This document shows positions 28,175-38,000 of a DNA stretch of 64,000 nt, piece after piece. Under the pieces are notes generated by a model. The model was given only the letters and a program-made list of their open reading frames with translations. It searched no databases and was not told the origin of the DNA. The position numbers and the translations under genes are program-made. Origin of the DNA: Litorilinea aerophila (GTDB taxonomy: Bacteria > Chloroflexota > Anaerolineae > Caldilineales > Caldilineaceae); assembly GCF_006569185.2 (NCBI RefSeq), contig NZ_VIGC02000018.1:58661-122660 (forward strand), given 5' to 3'. Positions within the stretch are counted from its first letter, which is position 1; the number at the start of each line of letters is the position of its first letter.

Positions 28175-29158
28175 TCACTCCATGGGATACTTCATGCCCC
28201 ACTGGGCCCGGATGCGGTCCATGGTCTCCATGATGGCCAGGGTTTCATCCAGGGGCATGATCTCGCTTTCCAGGAGACCTGCCCGCAGGCAACGGTGGAC
28301 CTCGGCGGCCTCGTAGTTGTAGCCGTTGCCGGTGAAGGGCACCTGGATGGTTTGGGGCTCCCCGCCGGCCGGATGGATGGTCATGGTGTCCGGAATCCAC
28401 CAGCGGGGGTGAATGCGGATCCAGCCGTCCGTCCCCATGATGGTGGCCTCCTGGGGTGTGGTGGTACGCACCGCGGTGTGCAGGACAGCCAGCTCGCCGC
28501 CGGGATACCCCAGGACCATGCCGGCCTGTTCGTCCACACCCGTCTGGCCGATTTCCGCCAGGCTGGCGATGCGGTCGGGGGTGCCCAGGATCATGGAGGC
28601 CAGGGAGATGGGGTAGACGCCCACGTCCAGCAGGCCGCCGCCGCCCAGCGCGGGGTCAAAGGCGCGGCTCTGGGGATTGAAGCGGGCCCGGTAGCCAAAG
28701 TCCGCGGTGATCATGCGCACAGGTCCGATCACCCCGTCGGCCAGCATGCGGCGCAGCTCGACCATGAGGGGAATGTAGCGGGTCCACATGGCCTCCATCA
28801 AAAACAGGCCTCGGGTTCGGGCCAGCTCGATGGCCTCCCGGGCTTCCCGGGCGTTGATGGTGAAGGGCTTCTCGCAGAGGACTGCCTTGCCCGCTTCCAG
28901 GCACAGGCGCATGTTTTCTTTGTGGAGGGAATGGGGCGTGGCGATGTAGATGACATCCACCTCGGGATCGGCCACCAGCTCCTCGTAGCTGGCATGGCGG
29001 CGGGGCACCTGGAACTGGTCGCCAAAGCGGTCGGCGCTCTCCTGGCTGCGGGAGCCCACGGCCACCAGGGCCGCGTCCTCCAACGCCTGAAGCCCCTGGG
29101 CGAACTTCCGGGCGATGTTGCCTGTGCCCAGAATACCCCAACGAATCTGCTCGCTCAT
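28175..29158 (-). CDS. Gfo/Idh/MocA family oxidoreductase
   Basis: This 327-residue NAD(P)-dependent oxidoreductase has the dinucleotide loop [17 protein letters not shown] and the family motif [14 protein letters not shown] with the catalytic lysine. A C-terminal alpha/beta domain includes [21 protein letters not shown], where the aspartate and tyrosine contact the sugar-like substrate. Relatives act on inositols, sugars or dihydrodiols; the substrate is not evident. It is the only gene of its kind here and lies alone, 150 bp from the tubulin-like operon on the same strand. A TACAAT on the minus strand near 29245 could be its -10 box. Confidence 0.9.
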   Translation of the reverse strand: MSEQIRWGILGTGNIARKFAQGLQALEDAALVAVGSRSQESADRFGDQFQVPRRHASYEELVADPEVDVIYIATPHSLHKENMRLCLEAGKAVLCEKPFTINAREAREAIELARTRGLFLMEAMWTRYIPLMVELRRMLADGVIGPVRMITADFGYRARFNPQSRAFDPALGGGGLLDVGVYPISLASMILGTPDRIASLAEIGQTGVDEQAGMVLGYPGGELAVLHTAVRTTTPQEATIMGTDGWIRIHPRWWIPDTMTIHPAGGEPQTIQVPFTGNGYNYEAAEVHRCLRAGLLESEIMPLDETLAIMETMDRIRAQWGMKYPME

Positions 29159-29308
29159 GATAGTACCTGCCTCTGTCGTGTGGATCGCTGTGGGTTGACA
29201 AGAACGAACCAGCCTCCCGGCGGGCGGGAAACCGGCATCTTCTCCATTGTAACCTACCCTGGAGTGGGGACGGAACTGGCAGGGAAGCTAAAGGGCCAGA
29301 AGCGGCTT

Positions 29309-32300
29309 TTACGCCTGCTGCTCCTCCCGGGAGGGCGGCGTGGCCACGCCGTTGGCGGGGGAGGATGACGACGTGGCCGGATAGGCCGGGCTCGTGGGGC
29401 TGTTGTCCAGCTGGACCAGGGTGCGGGCCTCTGGGGACAATTGGCTCAACTCGGTCTGATAGCGCCGCATGCACGCCAGATCCTCCAGAGCCAGGCCATG
29501 GACAGTGCGCACCAGGAGGGCGGTGAACGGGTTCCCCGTGGGCAGCAGGGCCACCTTGAACTCCTCCTGCAGGGTCCAGGAGAGTTCGCTCTCCGACGTG
29601 CCCCAGGCGGCGGCAAAATCGACCGAGATACCGTGGACGGCCAGCCGGTCCACCACATCGTAGTTGGCCGTGGGTTTGGCCCGGTTCCAGAGTCCCTCCA
29701 GGTAGCGCCGCCGGGAGAAGGCCTGGCCGGCCGCGCCGTTTTCCTGGCCGTTTCGTCCCGGATGTTCTCGCTGGGCCCGGGCCGCGGCCTCTGCCGGCTG
29801 CCGCCACAGGAGTTCCTCCAGGTTGAAGTGGGGCGCCAGGGTGCGGATGAGGGCAGCCCGCACCGGGTTCGGCTCCTGGATGCCCACCGGCGCCACCGAC
29901 TCCCGCACCGTCTGGCGGATGAAGCCGGCGATGGTCCGGGCCGGGCCCGGGCGCCCCCTCCCCGAACTCGACGCCGCGCTGCCGGCTTCTCCACGCAAAA
30001 TCCGTCGTAGCTCCTGCCGCCAGGCCGCGGTTCCCCACAGGATGTCCAGCCGCTCTTCACTCCGCTTGCCGAAACTGTCCAGGTGACTGCGCAGATATTC
30101 CAGGCAGCGATCCCACAGGGCCTGGTTGAGGTGGGGCTGGTAAAGGTAAGTGGTGGGCACTTCCGGCGGCGGCACGGCGGTCATGGTCGGCGGGGTGCTG
30201 AGCGCGTGGAGCTCGGCCATGGCCTCGGCCAGCAGCTGTTCCCACGCCCGCAGGACCCTGACCAGCCGACTGTAGGCCCGCATCAGGCCGGCGTGGGCCT
30301 CCTCCTGCAGCCGGGCTGTGATCTCGGCCTGGGCCAGGGCGACCCGGGCCCGTCGCAGGCGACTTCGCCGGGAAATGCCAAAGCGATAGGTGCTGACGCC
30401 GGCCAGCAAAGCGCCCAGGCCAAAGCCCAGCAGGGCCAGCCCATCCTCCATGGGTTGCCAGGGCCGTTGCACCAGCCAGAGGTATCCCCAGGCCAGCAGG
30501 CCCACGGCCAGGGTAGCCAGCCCGGCGCGCGCCAGCACGCCACCCAGGGAAGGCAGGCGCTCCACCACCCGTCTGTAGCGGACCTGCCACTCCTGGAGCG
30601 CCAGCCGCTGGCGAACCTGGGTGAGCTGGCGGGTGCTGGGTGTGGAAGCCACTTCCAGCTGGTGCAGCGTCTCTTCACACTCTTGAAGCCAGCGCCGGGT
30701 CTGTTGGCGCGCCCGGGGCAGCCCGGTGGGTGAAGCAGCCAGCAGATCCAACAGCCGCTGCTGCATGCGGGTCAACGTCCGGGGGAAGAGACGGTCATCG
30801 CTCTCCAGCACGTCGGAAAACCAGCCGGGCGCGTGGGCCTCCTGGTCGACCCCCTCTGTGGCTGGGACCACATCCAGCCCCCAGGCCTCGTCGATGGCGG
30901 CCGGGCCGGCGGCCAGCTCCACGTAGGCGCGGACCTCGTCCAGGTGCGTCTCAAAGGCCTGGATCCAGCGGCTGGCCGGGAAGCTCGGCACCCGGCGCAG
31001 CCGTTCGGCCGCGGCCGGCGGCAGAATGAACGACTGGCTGGCCTGGAGATGGGCCAGATCCTTGGGCTCCGGGTGGGCGAAGAGGTCGGGCAGGCGCAGG
31101 GGAAGCTGGGCCAGGGCCCGGGCCGGCGAAAAGCCTAGATCGGCCAGGGTGGGCCAGGACTGGGCCGCGGCCAGCCGGGCTGCCAGGCTGCCCCGGGGTG
31201 GAGCGGGTTCGTCGTCCGGCGTGTTGCGCAGCACCCACTCTCGCACCAGTCGGCTTTCCTCCTGCCGATTCACCGCGTGAAAGACCGCCTGCAGGGGAAC
31301 GTAGTCCCCGGCTGCACCCAGGAGGCTGTATGGCCGCCACTGGGCAGCGCCCGCCCGGGGCTCCGCGCCGTGGGGGAAGAAGTTGGTTTGCTCCTGGACG
31401 TACAGGTCGCCGCTGCCGGTGATAAAAGCTTCCAGCGCATTGCCTGCCAGGATGGCCAGCTCGTGGCTGTCCTGGGCCAGCCCCTGGTTGCTCTTCTCCC
31501 GATCCAAGAGGTAGATGTGGTCGAAGAGAGGGCGGCCCACTTCCCGGGCCAGGGAGGCGGCAGCCACACCCGGCGCCCGGCGGACCAACTCGGCCAGTGC
31601 GGCCTGGGCCTGGTCATCGGCAGCCAGGCCGGTCAGCAGCTCCAACTCTCGCAGGGCCGCGTAGCAACTGGCATCCTCCATCTGGCGGGTGACGTCGTCG
31701 GCGTAGCTGCCGGTGGCAAAGAGGGCCACCACCTGGGTGATGTGGCGGCGGCCCAGGCGGGCCAGGGTTTGGGCCACCAGGGGCCAGATCAACGCCGGCA
31801 CCAGAGGCTCGAAGAGGGGCGCCACCACATAGAGGGTCGTCTGGACGAAGGGGTCATCGGGGGCCAGCCGGTCCTGGCGAATGGGATCAAAGAGGTGGAT
31901 CTCCAGCAGCCGGGCCACGGTATCGGCGTGGGCCAGCGCGGCGTGGAAGAGATCCAGCCGGGTGGCCCGCCGGGTACCGGGCTCTGCTGGGCTGCCGGCC
32001 GTTCCCAGGGATGCGAGGCCGGTGCCCGGCGCTGAAAAGACGTGGCTGCCCGGCGCGTCCCCAAAGGTCAGGGGCGCCAGGGCCTCCGCCGTGGCTTCCA
32101 GCAGCCAGGCAGCCCGGCGCTCCGCCGCGGTGAGCAGGGAACGCCGGCTGCTGCCCGGTCCAGCCTCCGGGGCCCTGGCCAGAGTCCGCTCAACATAGAA
32201 CGGGGGCAGCGCCCCGGTGCCGGCTTCTCCCATCCGCAGGGTGTGGAGGTGAAAACGGGCCTGGCCGCTGCCGTCTAGCAGGGGCTCAGGCAGGACGGCC

Positions 32301-32467
32301 CCGTAGCGGACGATGCGGTTGAGATCCGGGAATCCACCGGACGTGTCCAGTGCGGCCCGCTGTTCCTGGGCAGCCTGAAGCCGGGGCGCCAGGTGTAGCA
32401 TCACCTGCAGGCCCCAGCCCCCAAAACAGAGGATCGCAGCCCGGCTTTGGGAATAGTTGGCAATCAC
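29309..32467 (-). CDS. Membrane-anchored, degenerate tubulin-like partner protein
   Basis: This 1052-residue protein has no name I recognise. Its N-terminus (AILCFGGWGLQVMLHLAPRL) and a block at 208-275 (TTLYVVAPLFEPLVPAL, then ITQVVALFATG, then CYAALRELELL) run parallel to the neighbouring tubulin-like protein (LIYVVSSLCGGTGAGMF, ARIVGIFFLPD, AYAALKELNYF). A further match is DHIYLLDREKSNQG against DFVFLLGRTNRDG. I infer a diverged paralogue in which the GGTGAG nucleotide loop has become LFEPLVPA, so it probably does not hydrolyse GTP. Two membrane helices lie at about 642-662 and 673-693, between large soluble parts. The start is GTG 32467, overlapping the upstream TGA (GTGA). A short Ser/Pro tail ends the protein. 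Confidence 0.7.
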   Translation of the reverse strand: MIANYSQSRAAILCFGGWGLQVMLHLAPRLQAAQEQRAALDTSGGFPDLNRIVRYGAVLPEPLLDGSGQARFHLHTLRMGEAGTGALPPFYVERTLARAPEAGPGSSRRSLLTAAERRAAWLLEATAEALAPLTFGDAPGSHVFSAPGTGLASLGTAGSPAEPGTRRATRLDLFHAALAHADTVARLLEIHLFDPIRQDRLAPDDPFVQTTLYVVAPLFEPLVPALIWPLVAQTLARLGRRHITQVVALFATGSYADDVTRQMEDASCYAALRELELLTGLAADDQAQAALAELVRRAPGVAAASLAREVGRPLFDHIYLLDREKSNQGLAQDSHELAILAGNALEAFITGSGDLYVQEQTNFFPHGAEPRAGAAQWRPYSLLGAAGDYVPLQAVFHAVNRQEESRLVREWVLRNTPDDEPAPPRGSLAARLAAAQSWPTLADLGFSPARALAQLPLRLPDLFAHPEPKDLAHLQASQSFILPPAAAERLRRVPSFPASRWIQAFETHLDEVRAYVELAAGPAAIDEAWGLDVVPATEGVDQEAHAPGWFSDVLESDDRLFPRTLTRMQQRLLDLLAASPTGLPRARQQTRRWLQECEETLHQLEVASTPSTRQLTQVRQRLALQEWQVRYRRVVERLPSLGGVLARAGLATLAVGLLAWGYLWLVQRPWQPMEDGLALLGFGLGALLAGVSTYRFGISRRSRLRRARVALAQAEITARLQEEAHAGLMRAYSRLVRVLRAWEQLLAEAMAELHALSTPPTMTAVPPPEVPTTYLYQPHLNQALWDRCLEYLRSHLDSFGKRSEERLDILWGTAAWRQELRRILRGEAGSAASSSGRGRPGPARTIAGFIRQTVRESVAPVGIQEPNPVRAALIRTLAPHFNLEELLWRQPAEAAARAQREHPGRNGQENGAAGQAFSRRRYLEGLWNRAKPTANYDVVDRLAVHGISVDFAAAWGTSESELSWTLQEEFKVALLPTGNPFTALLVRTVHGLALEDLACMRRYQTELSQLSPEARTLVQLDNSPTSPAYPATSSSSPANGVATPPSREEQQA

Positions 32468-35028
32468 GATTCAGCCCTGAACGTCCTGTCCACACGGGGG
32501 ATGACAGCCGGGCGTTCGCCACGGGACGGTCCCGGCGTCCGGCTGTCCGGCGTGATTTCCGGCAACTGGGCCCAGCGGGGATCCAGGTGGAATTCCTCCC
32601 GCACCGGGAAGTCCAGGCTGTTCTCGTACTGAGCCCGGAATTCGTCCAACCGTTCCAGCAGGGTGATGGGCAGCCCATGGACGATCCAGACGGCGTCCAT
32701 GCGCATGGGATCGCCGGTGGGCACCCACTTGATGTCTTCCTGGCCCACGGTGGCCGCCATCAGGTTGGGGTCATCCTGGCGGCTGGTGGGCACCGCGGCC
32801 AGCCGAATGTGCTCCAGGTTGGACTCGTGGAAGCTGAAGCGGTCCGCGTCCCAGCGGATGTAGGGGTTGAGGCGGTCCAGCCACTGGTGGATGCGGTTGT
32901 CTGGCCGCTGGCGGGTCTGTTGCACTTCTTCGCTATGTTGGACGGTGATGATGTGGTTGATGTCCACCGTCTGGCGCACCCGGCCGAGGAGGCTGCTGTT
33001 GGCGGCCACGGCGGCGTTGAGCCGGGCGAGGAGTTCATCGGGGCTCCCCGCGCCGCCGCTCTGCACCAGGCGGGCAAAGAGGGGGGCCAGCGCCTGGCGC
33101 CAGTCCTCGTCCATGACCATGGCCCCGGCCCGGCGGTAAAAATGCTGCAGGTAGTCCCGGCCCACGGCGCCGGTTTCCAGCTCGTAGTAGGTGCTGGTGC
33201 TGGGGCGGCCGTCGGGGATGCGAGGGTCGATGCGGTCGGCCATGCGGCTGGCCTCCTGGTTGGCCCGGGCCAGGGCCATGGCACAGGCGTCGATCTGGCT
33301 GCGCAGGGTCTCCCGCAGCGCGGCGGCCTGTTTGGCCATCTGATCCACCAGGGCCACTTCCACCGCGTCCCGCTTCTGGTAGAGGCGGGCCCGGGCTTTG
33401 CGGGCAGCCAGCTCTCGGGCTCGTTCCCGGGCCTGGCGGGGGCTGAAGGCCATCATCAGCAGCTCGCCCAGGCTGCCGGCCAGTTGCTGAAGCTGTTCAG
33501 CCCAGCCGCCCTGTTGGGCCAGGAGTTTGCGCCATCGCTGGCGGTCGTCCTCGCTGACGGGGCGGCCGTCCACCAGAAAGAGGCGCTGGCGGGGCAGGGA
33601 TTCGGGCGGGGCAGTGGCGATGTTAGCAGGTGCCAGCAGATCACAGAGGGCCAGCGCGCCCCGGATGCCCGCGTCCATCAGCGCCTGCTCCATGGCCTGC
33701 TGCACCGGCTCCCAGAAGCCGGCCCAGGCGCCCCGGCCTTCCTGGATCTCTTCCAGCACTTCATCCAGGCGGTCGTTGGCCAGGGCGGCGTAGCGGCTGG
33801 CCAGGCGGTTGAGCAGGTTCTGCCACAGGTTCAGGATGCGCTGGCGGTCGGCCGGCGGCAGGGGGCCGCGCGGGTCGCTGAGGCTGGGGCCGGCGGCAAA
33901 CCGGCGGATCAGGTCGGCCACGAAGGCCCGCTGCCAGAAGTCCACCAGGGATTCGTGGGGAACCACCAGGGCAGAGGTGGCGAAACTGCTGTAGACCAGG
34001 AAGTGTCCCCGCTTCACCCGCCGCTCCCCGGTCACCTCCCCGGCTGGCCCCCGGGAGCTCCCGCCAGCGCCGTCGCCCAGGTCGAACATGCGCTCCCGCA
34101 CCACGTTGACCTCCAGGCCCAGGATCTCGCTGCTCAGGTGGCTGATGGCGGTCAGTTGAATCAAGTGGGCGGCCATGTTCTCTGCGTCGGACTTGCGGGC
34201 CAGGCTGCGGCCATCCCGGTTGGTCCGACCCAGGAGAAAGACGAAGTCAAAGGGGGCGTAGGGCGTATCCGGCAGTTCCCGCTGTTCGCTGGGGTAGAGG
34301 GCCTTGAACTGCTGGGTTTCCTGGAAGTAGTTGAGTTCCTTGAGGGCCGCGTAGGCGTTGGCCCGAATGCGGCGACGCTGCAGGTCGCTGGAAATTTCCG
34401 CCTCCAGCACATCGGGCAGGAAGAAGATGCCCACGATGCGGGCGTTGTTGCGCACCTGGGCCCGGATGCGGTGGACCACGTCCAGGAACATGCCGGCTCC
34501 GGTGCCGCCGCAAAGGCTGCTCACCACGTAGATGAGCTGATAGTTGCCCACCACCGGAAACCCTCGATTTTGAGCCACCTCCATATCCCGGATTTTATCC
34601 AGGTTGGCCAGCTTGGTCTCCAGCAACTGCTTGAAGGTGACGTAGTTGCGGAAGAAGCAGAGGCGGCCGATGGGCCGGAGCTGTTTGGCGCCGTTGTGGA
34701 TGTAGCCCAGGGGGATGGAGGGGTAGTGCCACCAGCGCGCGATCTCGGGGTGTTGGTCCAGGTTGGCCACCAGGCGGGTGGCGTCGAACTTGCCCATGTA
34801 GGCAAATTCATCGGCAAAGAGGGGCTCCTGGTCCAGGCGGTTGACCAGGGGCTCGGTGTCCAGCGCCAGGAGCTGGATCATGCCCGGCAACTGGTCCCCG
34901 CCCCACACGTTGCGGAAACGGCGTTTGACCGCCCGCACCGTGTTGGTGCCCATGCCGCCCACGCCCACCACCAGGGTGGGATAGATGGTCGGTTTATCGT
35001 ATCGTTGCGTCCAGTTTGATTGATTCAT
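32464..35028 (-). CDS. Tubulin/FtsZ-like GTPase (Tubulin_2 type)
   Basis: This 854-residue protein carries the tubulin-superfamily nucleotide-binding elements. A glycine-rich loop follows the first strand (LVVGVGGMGTNTVRAVKRRF, G22-G27), then LLALDTEP (D57) and the tubulin signature CGGTGAGMFLD at 173-183. This fits the Pfam 'tubulin-like' family (PF13809). It is more than twice as long as FtsZ. The C-terminal 500 residues are largely helical, with a charged coiled-coil-like stretch (REREARELAARKARARLYQ region near 530-560). A cytosolic, filament-forming GTPase is the natural prediction; experimental roles are not known to me. ATG 35028 is chosen because the upstream frame overlaps the vWA gene. 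It lies 25 nt after that gene's stop and overlaps the next gene by 4 nt. Confidence 0.85.
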   Translation of the reverse strand: MNQSNWTQRYDKPTIYPTLVVGVGGMGTNTVRAVKRRFRNVWGGDQLPGMIQLLALDTEPLVNRLDQEPLFADEFAYMGKFDATRLVANLDQHPEIARWWHYPSIPLGYIHNGAKQLRPIGRLCFFRNYVTFKQLLETKLANLDKIRDMEVAQNRGFPVVGNYQLIYVVSSLCGGTGAGMFLDVVHRIRAQVRNNARIVGIFFLPDVLEAEISSDLQRRRIRANAYAALKELNYFQETQQFKALYPSEQRELPDTPYAPFDFVFLLGRTNRDGRSLARKSDAENMAAHLIQLTAISHLSSEILGLEVNVVRERMFDLGDGAGGSSRGPAGEVTGERRVKRGHFLVYSSFATSALVVPHESLVDFWQRAFVADLIRRFAAGPSLSDPRGPLPPADRQRILNLWQNLLNRLASRYAALANDRLDEVLEEIQEGRGAWAGFWEPVQQAMEQALMDAGIRGALALCDLLAPANIATAPPESLPRQRLFLVDGRPVSEDDRQRWRKLLAQQGGWAEQLQQLAGSLGELLMMAFSPRQARERARELAARKARARLYQKRDAVEVALVDQMAKQAAALRETLRSQIDACAMALARANQEASRMADRIDPRIPDGRPSTSTYYELETGAVGRDYLQHFYRRAGAMVMDEDWRQALAPLFARLVQSGGAGSPDELLARLNAAVAANSSLLGRVRQTVDINHIITVQHSEEVQQTRQRPDNRIHQWLDRLNPYIRWDADRFSFHESNLEHIRLAAVPTSRQDDPNLMAATVGQEDIKWVPTGDPMRMDAVWIVHGLPITLLERLDEFRAQYENSLDFPVREEFHLDPRWAQLPEITPDSRTPGPSRGERPAVIPRVDRTFRAES

Positions 35029-35053
35029 GCCCTGTCCATCGATTCCAAAGATG

Positions 35054-38000
35054 TCACCAGGAGGAGCGCCAGGGATCCTCGGCAGCCGCGCCGTTGGCGG
35101 GCGGCACCTGCGGCGTGCGCGCCCCGGCCGGCTGGCCGGTGTCCCAAACGCTGCCCCACTCGCCCTGCTCCCACGCCGCGTCGTCCCAGGCCCCGGATGC
35201 GCCCTCCGCGACCGGCTCCGGGTACGCATCCGCGGCGGCCGGTGGCGCCAAGGGCATCTGCAGGGTGGCGGCCATGGCGGCCTGCTCCAGCTCTTCCTCA
35301 TCGATGCCCCGGCCCCGGATACGGGCCACAGCCACCAGCAGCAGGAGCGCCGTCAGGGGGCCGGTGCAGAGCACCCACGGCATGCTGTAAACCGGCACCA
35401 GATAGGGCGCCAGGTAACGCTGGGGCAGGCTGGGGCTGCGAAAGTTGAAACTGACCTGTTGCCGTTCGGGCAGGCCCACGATGCCCAGGGTCAACCGGCC
35501 GCTGTAGAAGGTGCCCCGCCAGGGATCATGGGGGATGGCCTGACGGGCCACCAGGGTCAGGGGTACCTGGTAGAGGCCATCCTCCTGGGGCGGGCCATCT
35601 ACCACCACCTGGGGCACATCGATCTGGGCCAGACTCAGGGTGGTGGGCTGGCCCTCGGACGCGCCGCCCGCCTCGCTGCTGGTGGCGGTCAGATCCTCCA
35701 CCTGCAGGATAAAGGGCAGCTTGCCGGTGAAGCGGATCAACAGGGTGGCGTTGACCCGGCTACCCGCGTCCTGCCAGTCGCCCAGGGGAAGCTCCCCGCT
35801 GACCACCGACCACTCCACGTTGGCCACCCGGGCCCGCCAGGTCACCTGGGCCGGCACCACGTCGTAGTCGCCATCGGGCCCCGCCAGCCGGAGGGTACCG
35901 GTGCAGCTTCCCGGCGGCACCGGCTGCAGGCTGGTCAGGCGCAGGGGGAGGAACGTTCGCCCCTCCCGCTGGATCAGGTCGCCGGCGGCTACGGCCACCT
36001 GGGCACAGGTGCTCTCCTCCAGAGTAACGACCAGCGGAAAGGCTTTGTCAGCAAACTGGACGGGCACCTCCACCGTCTGATCCAGCCGGAAATTGGGCGA
36101 GGTGTCAAAGAGCACCTCGCCGAAGTCCAGGGTCTGGGCCTCGACCCGGGCCAGGGGGCGGGGGACAGTGTAGGTGACGGGCAGGGTGGCCGCAGGGCGA
36201 ATGCGCACGTCCATGGGGCGGCCGGCCGGGTCCGTGGTCTGCCAGGTAATCTCCCCGGCATACTGGCCTGGGCGCAAGGTCTCCAACCCCTGCACCTGTA
36301 GCCGGGCCGGCTGGGAGCCAGTCTCCGGCACATCTACCAGAAAGTTCAGGCCCACGCCAGGAACGGGTTCGCCGCTCTCGGCATCGGTGAGCCGAAGCAC
36401 GGCAGAGAGTCCGCCGATTTCCTCCAGGGTGCTGGAGCTCACCTCCACCGGCCATCCATCCAGCGGCATCTGGCCCAGGTCCAGGCTGCCGTCGGCCGTG
36501 AGGGGCAGCCCCTGCACCACCACGGCCGGCTCCAGCACCAGTTGAGATTCGGCCCAATCGCTGAAGCGCAGACCATCTAGCTGGCCCTGGATCACGTAGA
36601 AGATCCGGTAGCTGTGGCCATCCACCGGCCGGAAGGATTCGTCCGTACAGAGGCGCTCGGTGCAGTCCATTTCCACCTGGTGCACCAGCTGGCTGTTGCC
36701 GGCCTGATCCTGGGTGAAGACGTAGGCCGTGGCAGCCAGCTGCCGGACGTTGCCGCCGGTGAAGCCCACCTGCAACCGGGCTCGGGCACCGCCCGGGCCC
36801 CCTTCCACCACGGCGCCGCCCTCGGGCGTGAGGACCTGGGCCCGGGGTAGATCCGGCCGGGCTTCCAGGCGGAAGGTACGCACCAGTTGCAGGGGCTGGG
36901 TGTCCTCGCCCAACTGCAGGCGCACCAGATCGGGCTCCTCGTCGAGCAGCAGGGCCCGGGTATTGCCCTGGCCAAAGGATTCCAGCGGAACCTGGCCGTT
37001 GTAGATGATGGGCTCCTGGGCACCAGGGCCGACGCTGCGTGCCATGAGCAGCGGCGGATGGCCCGCCGGGTAGTAGCGAACCGAGGCCGGGCTGTCGGCC
37101 ACGCTGGGCGGCGGGTTGAGGAGCTGGACGTAGCTGGCTGCCTGGACCACGGCAAAGCCGCCTCCCCCCGCGATCTCGGCGCGCCATGTCCCCGGGGCCA
37201 GATTCTCCGTACTCACCTGGTTGACGTCGATGTTGGGATCGTTGAGGACGTTCTGGGGCAGGACGGGCTGCTCGTCCCGCTGAACGGCGCCCAGGCCGTT
37301 GCGGGGAGTCACGAAGGTGATCCGTTGGACGCCGTGGCTATCCCGGGTGGTCAGGCGAATGGTGCTGCCGTCCCGGGGGGCGATGATGGAGCGATCCGGC
37401 TTCATCTCTGCGAAAATGGCGCCGAAGACCTGGAGCAGATCCTGGGGGGTGGCCGCCTCTCGGACGCCATAGGCGGCAAATTGCTCCCGCAGGAATTCTC
37501 CCGCGCAGCCGGCGCTGGGATTGCAGAGCACCACGGGAAACACGAAGATGCCCCCGTCCCGCAGGGTCTGGAGCTGGGCCAGGATCCGGTCCCGCTGGCT
37601 GCCCACCCCGTCGGGCTGGCTGGGTTCACCGTCGGTCAGCAGGAGCACGTACTGATTGCGGCCCGGCTCCTGGGCCTGCTGCAAGAGCTCGATGGTCCGT
37701 TCCAGCCCCAGGTCGATGCGGGTGTAGCCTCGCCGGTAGTAGTCGTTGGGCGGCTGCAGGGTCCCGCTGAGCTGGCGCCGGTTGGTGCCATCACCCACGG
37801 GCTGCAGGCTGGCCAGTGCGCCCACGCCTTCCACGCCGCTGTCAAAGCGCACCACGGCCAACCGGTCGTCCGGGTCGGCCAGTTCCAAGAGGAGGCGGGC
37901 GGCGCTGTAGCGCAGCTCCTCGGGATCGCTGGGCGGGTTAAAGCTGGGGGCACGGCAGGGGGGGAAGAAGGGGGGCTCCTCCCGAGGCCAGGGCCAACAG

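Noticed and set aside
32350..35019. 889-codon plus-strand frame opposite the tubulin-like gene
   Set aside because: Antisense shadow of a gene with clear tubulin motifs; no domain is recognisable and it spans the start overlap of two real genes.
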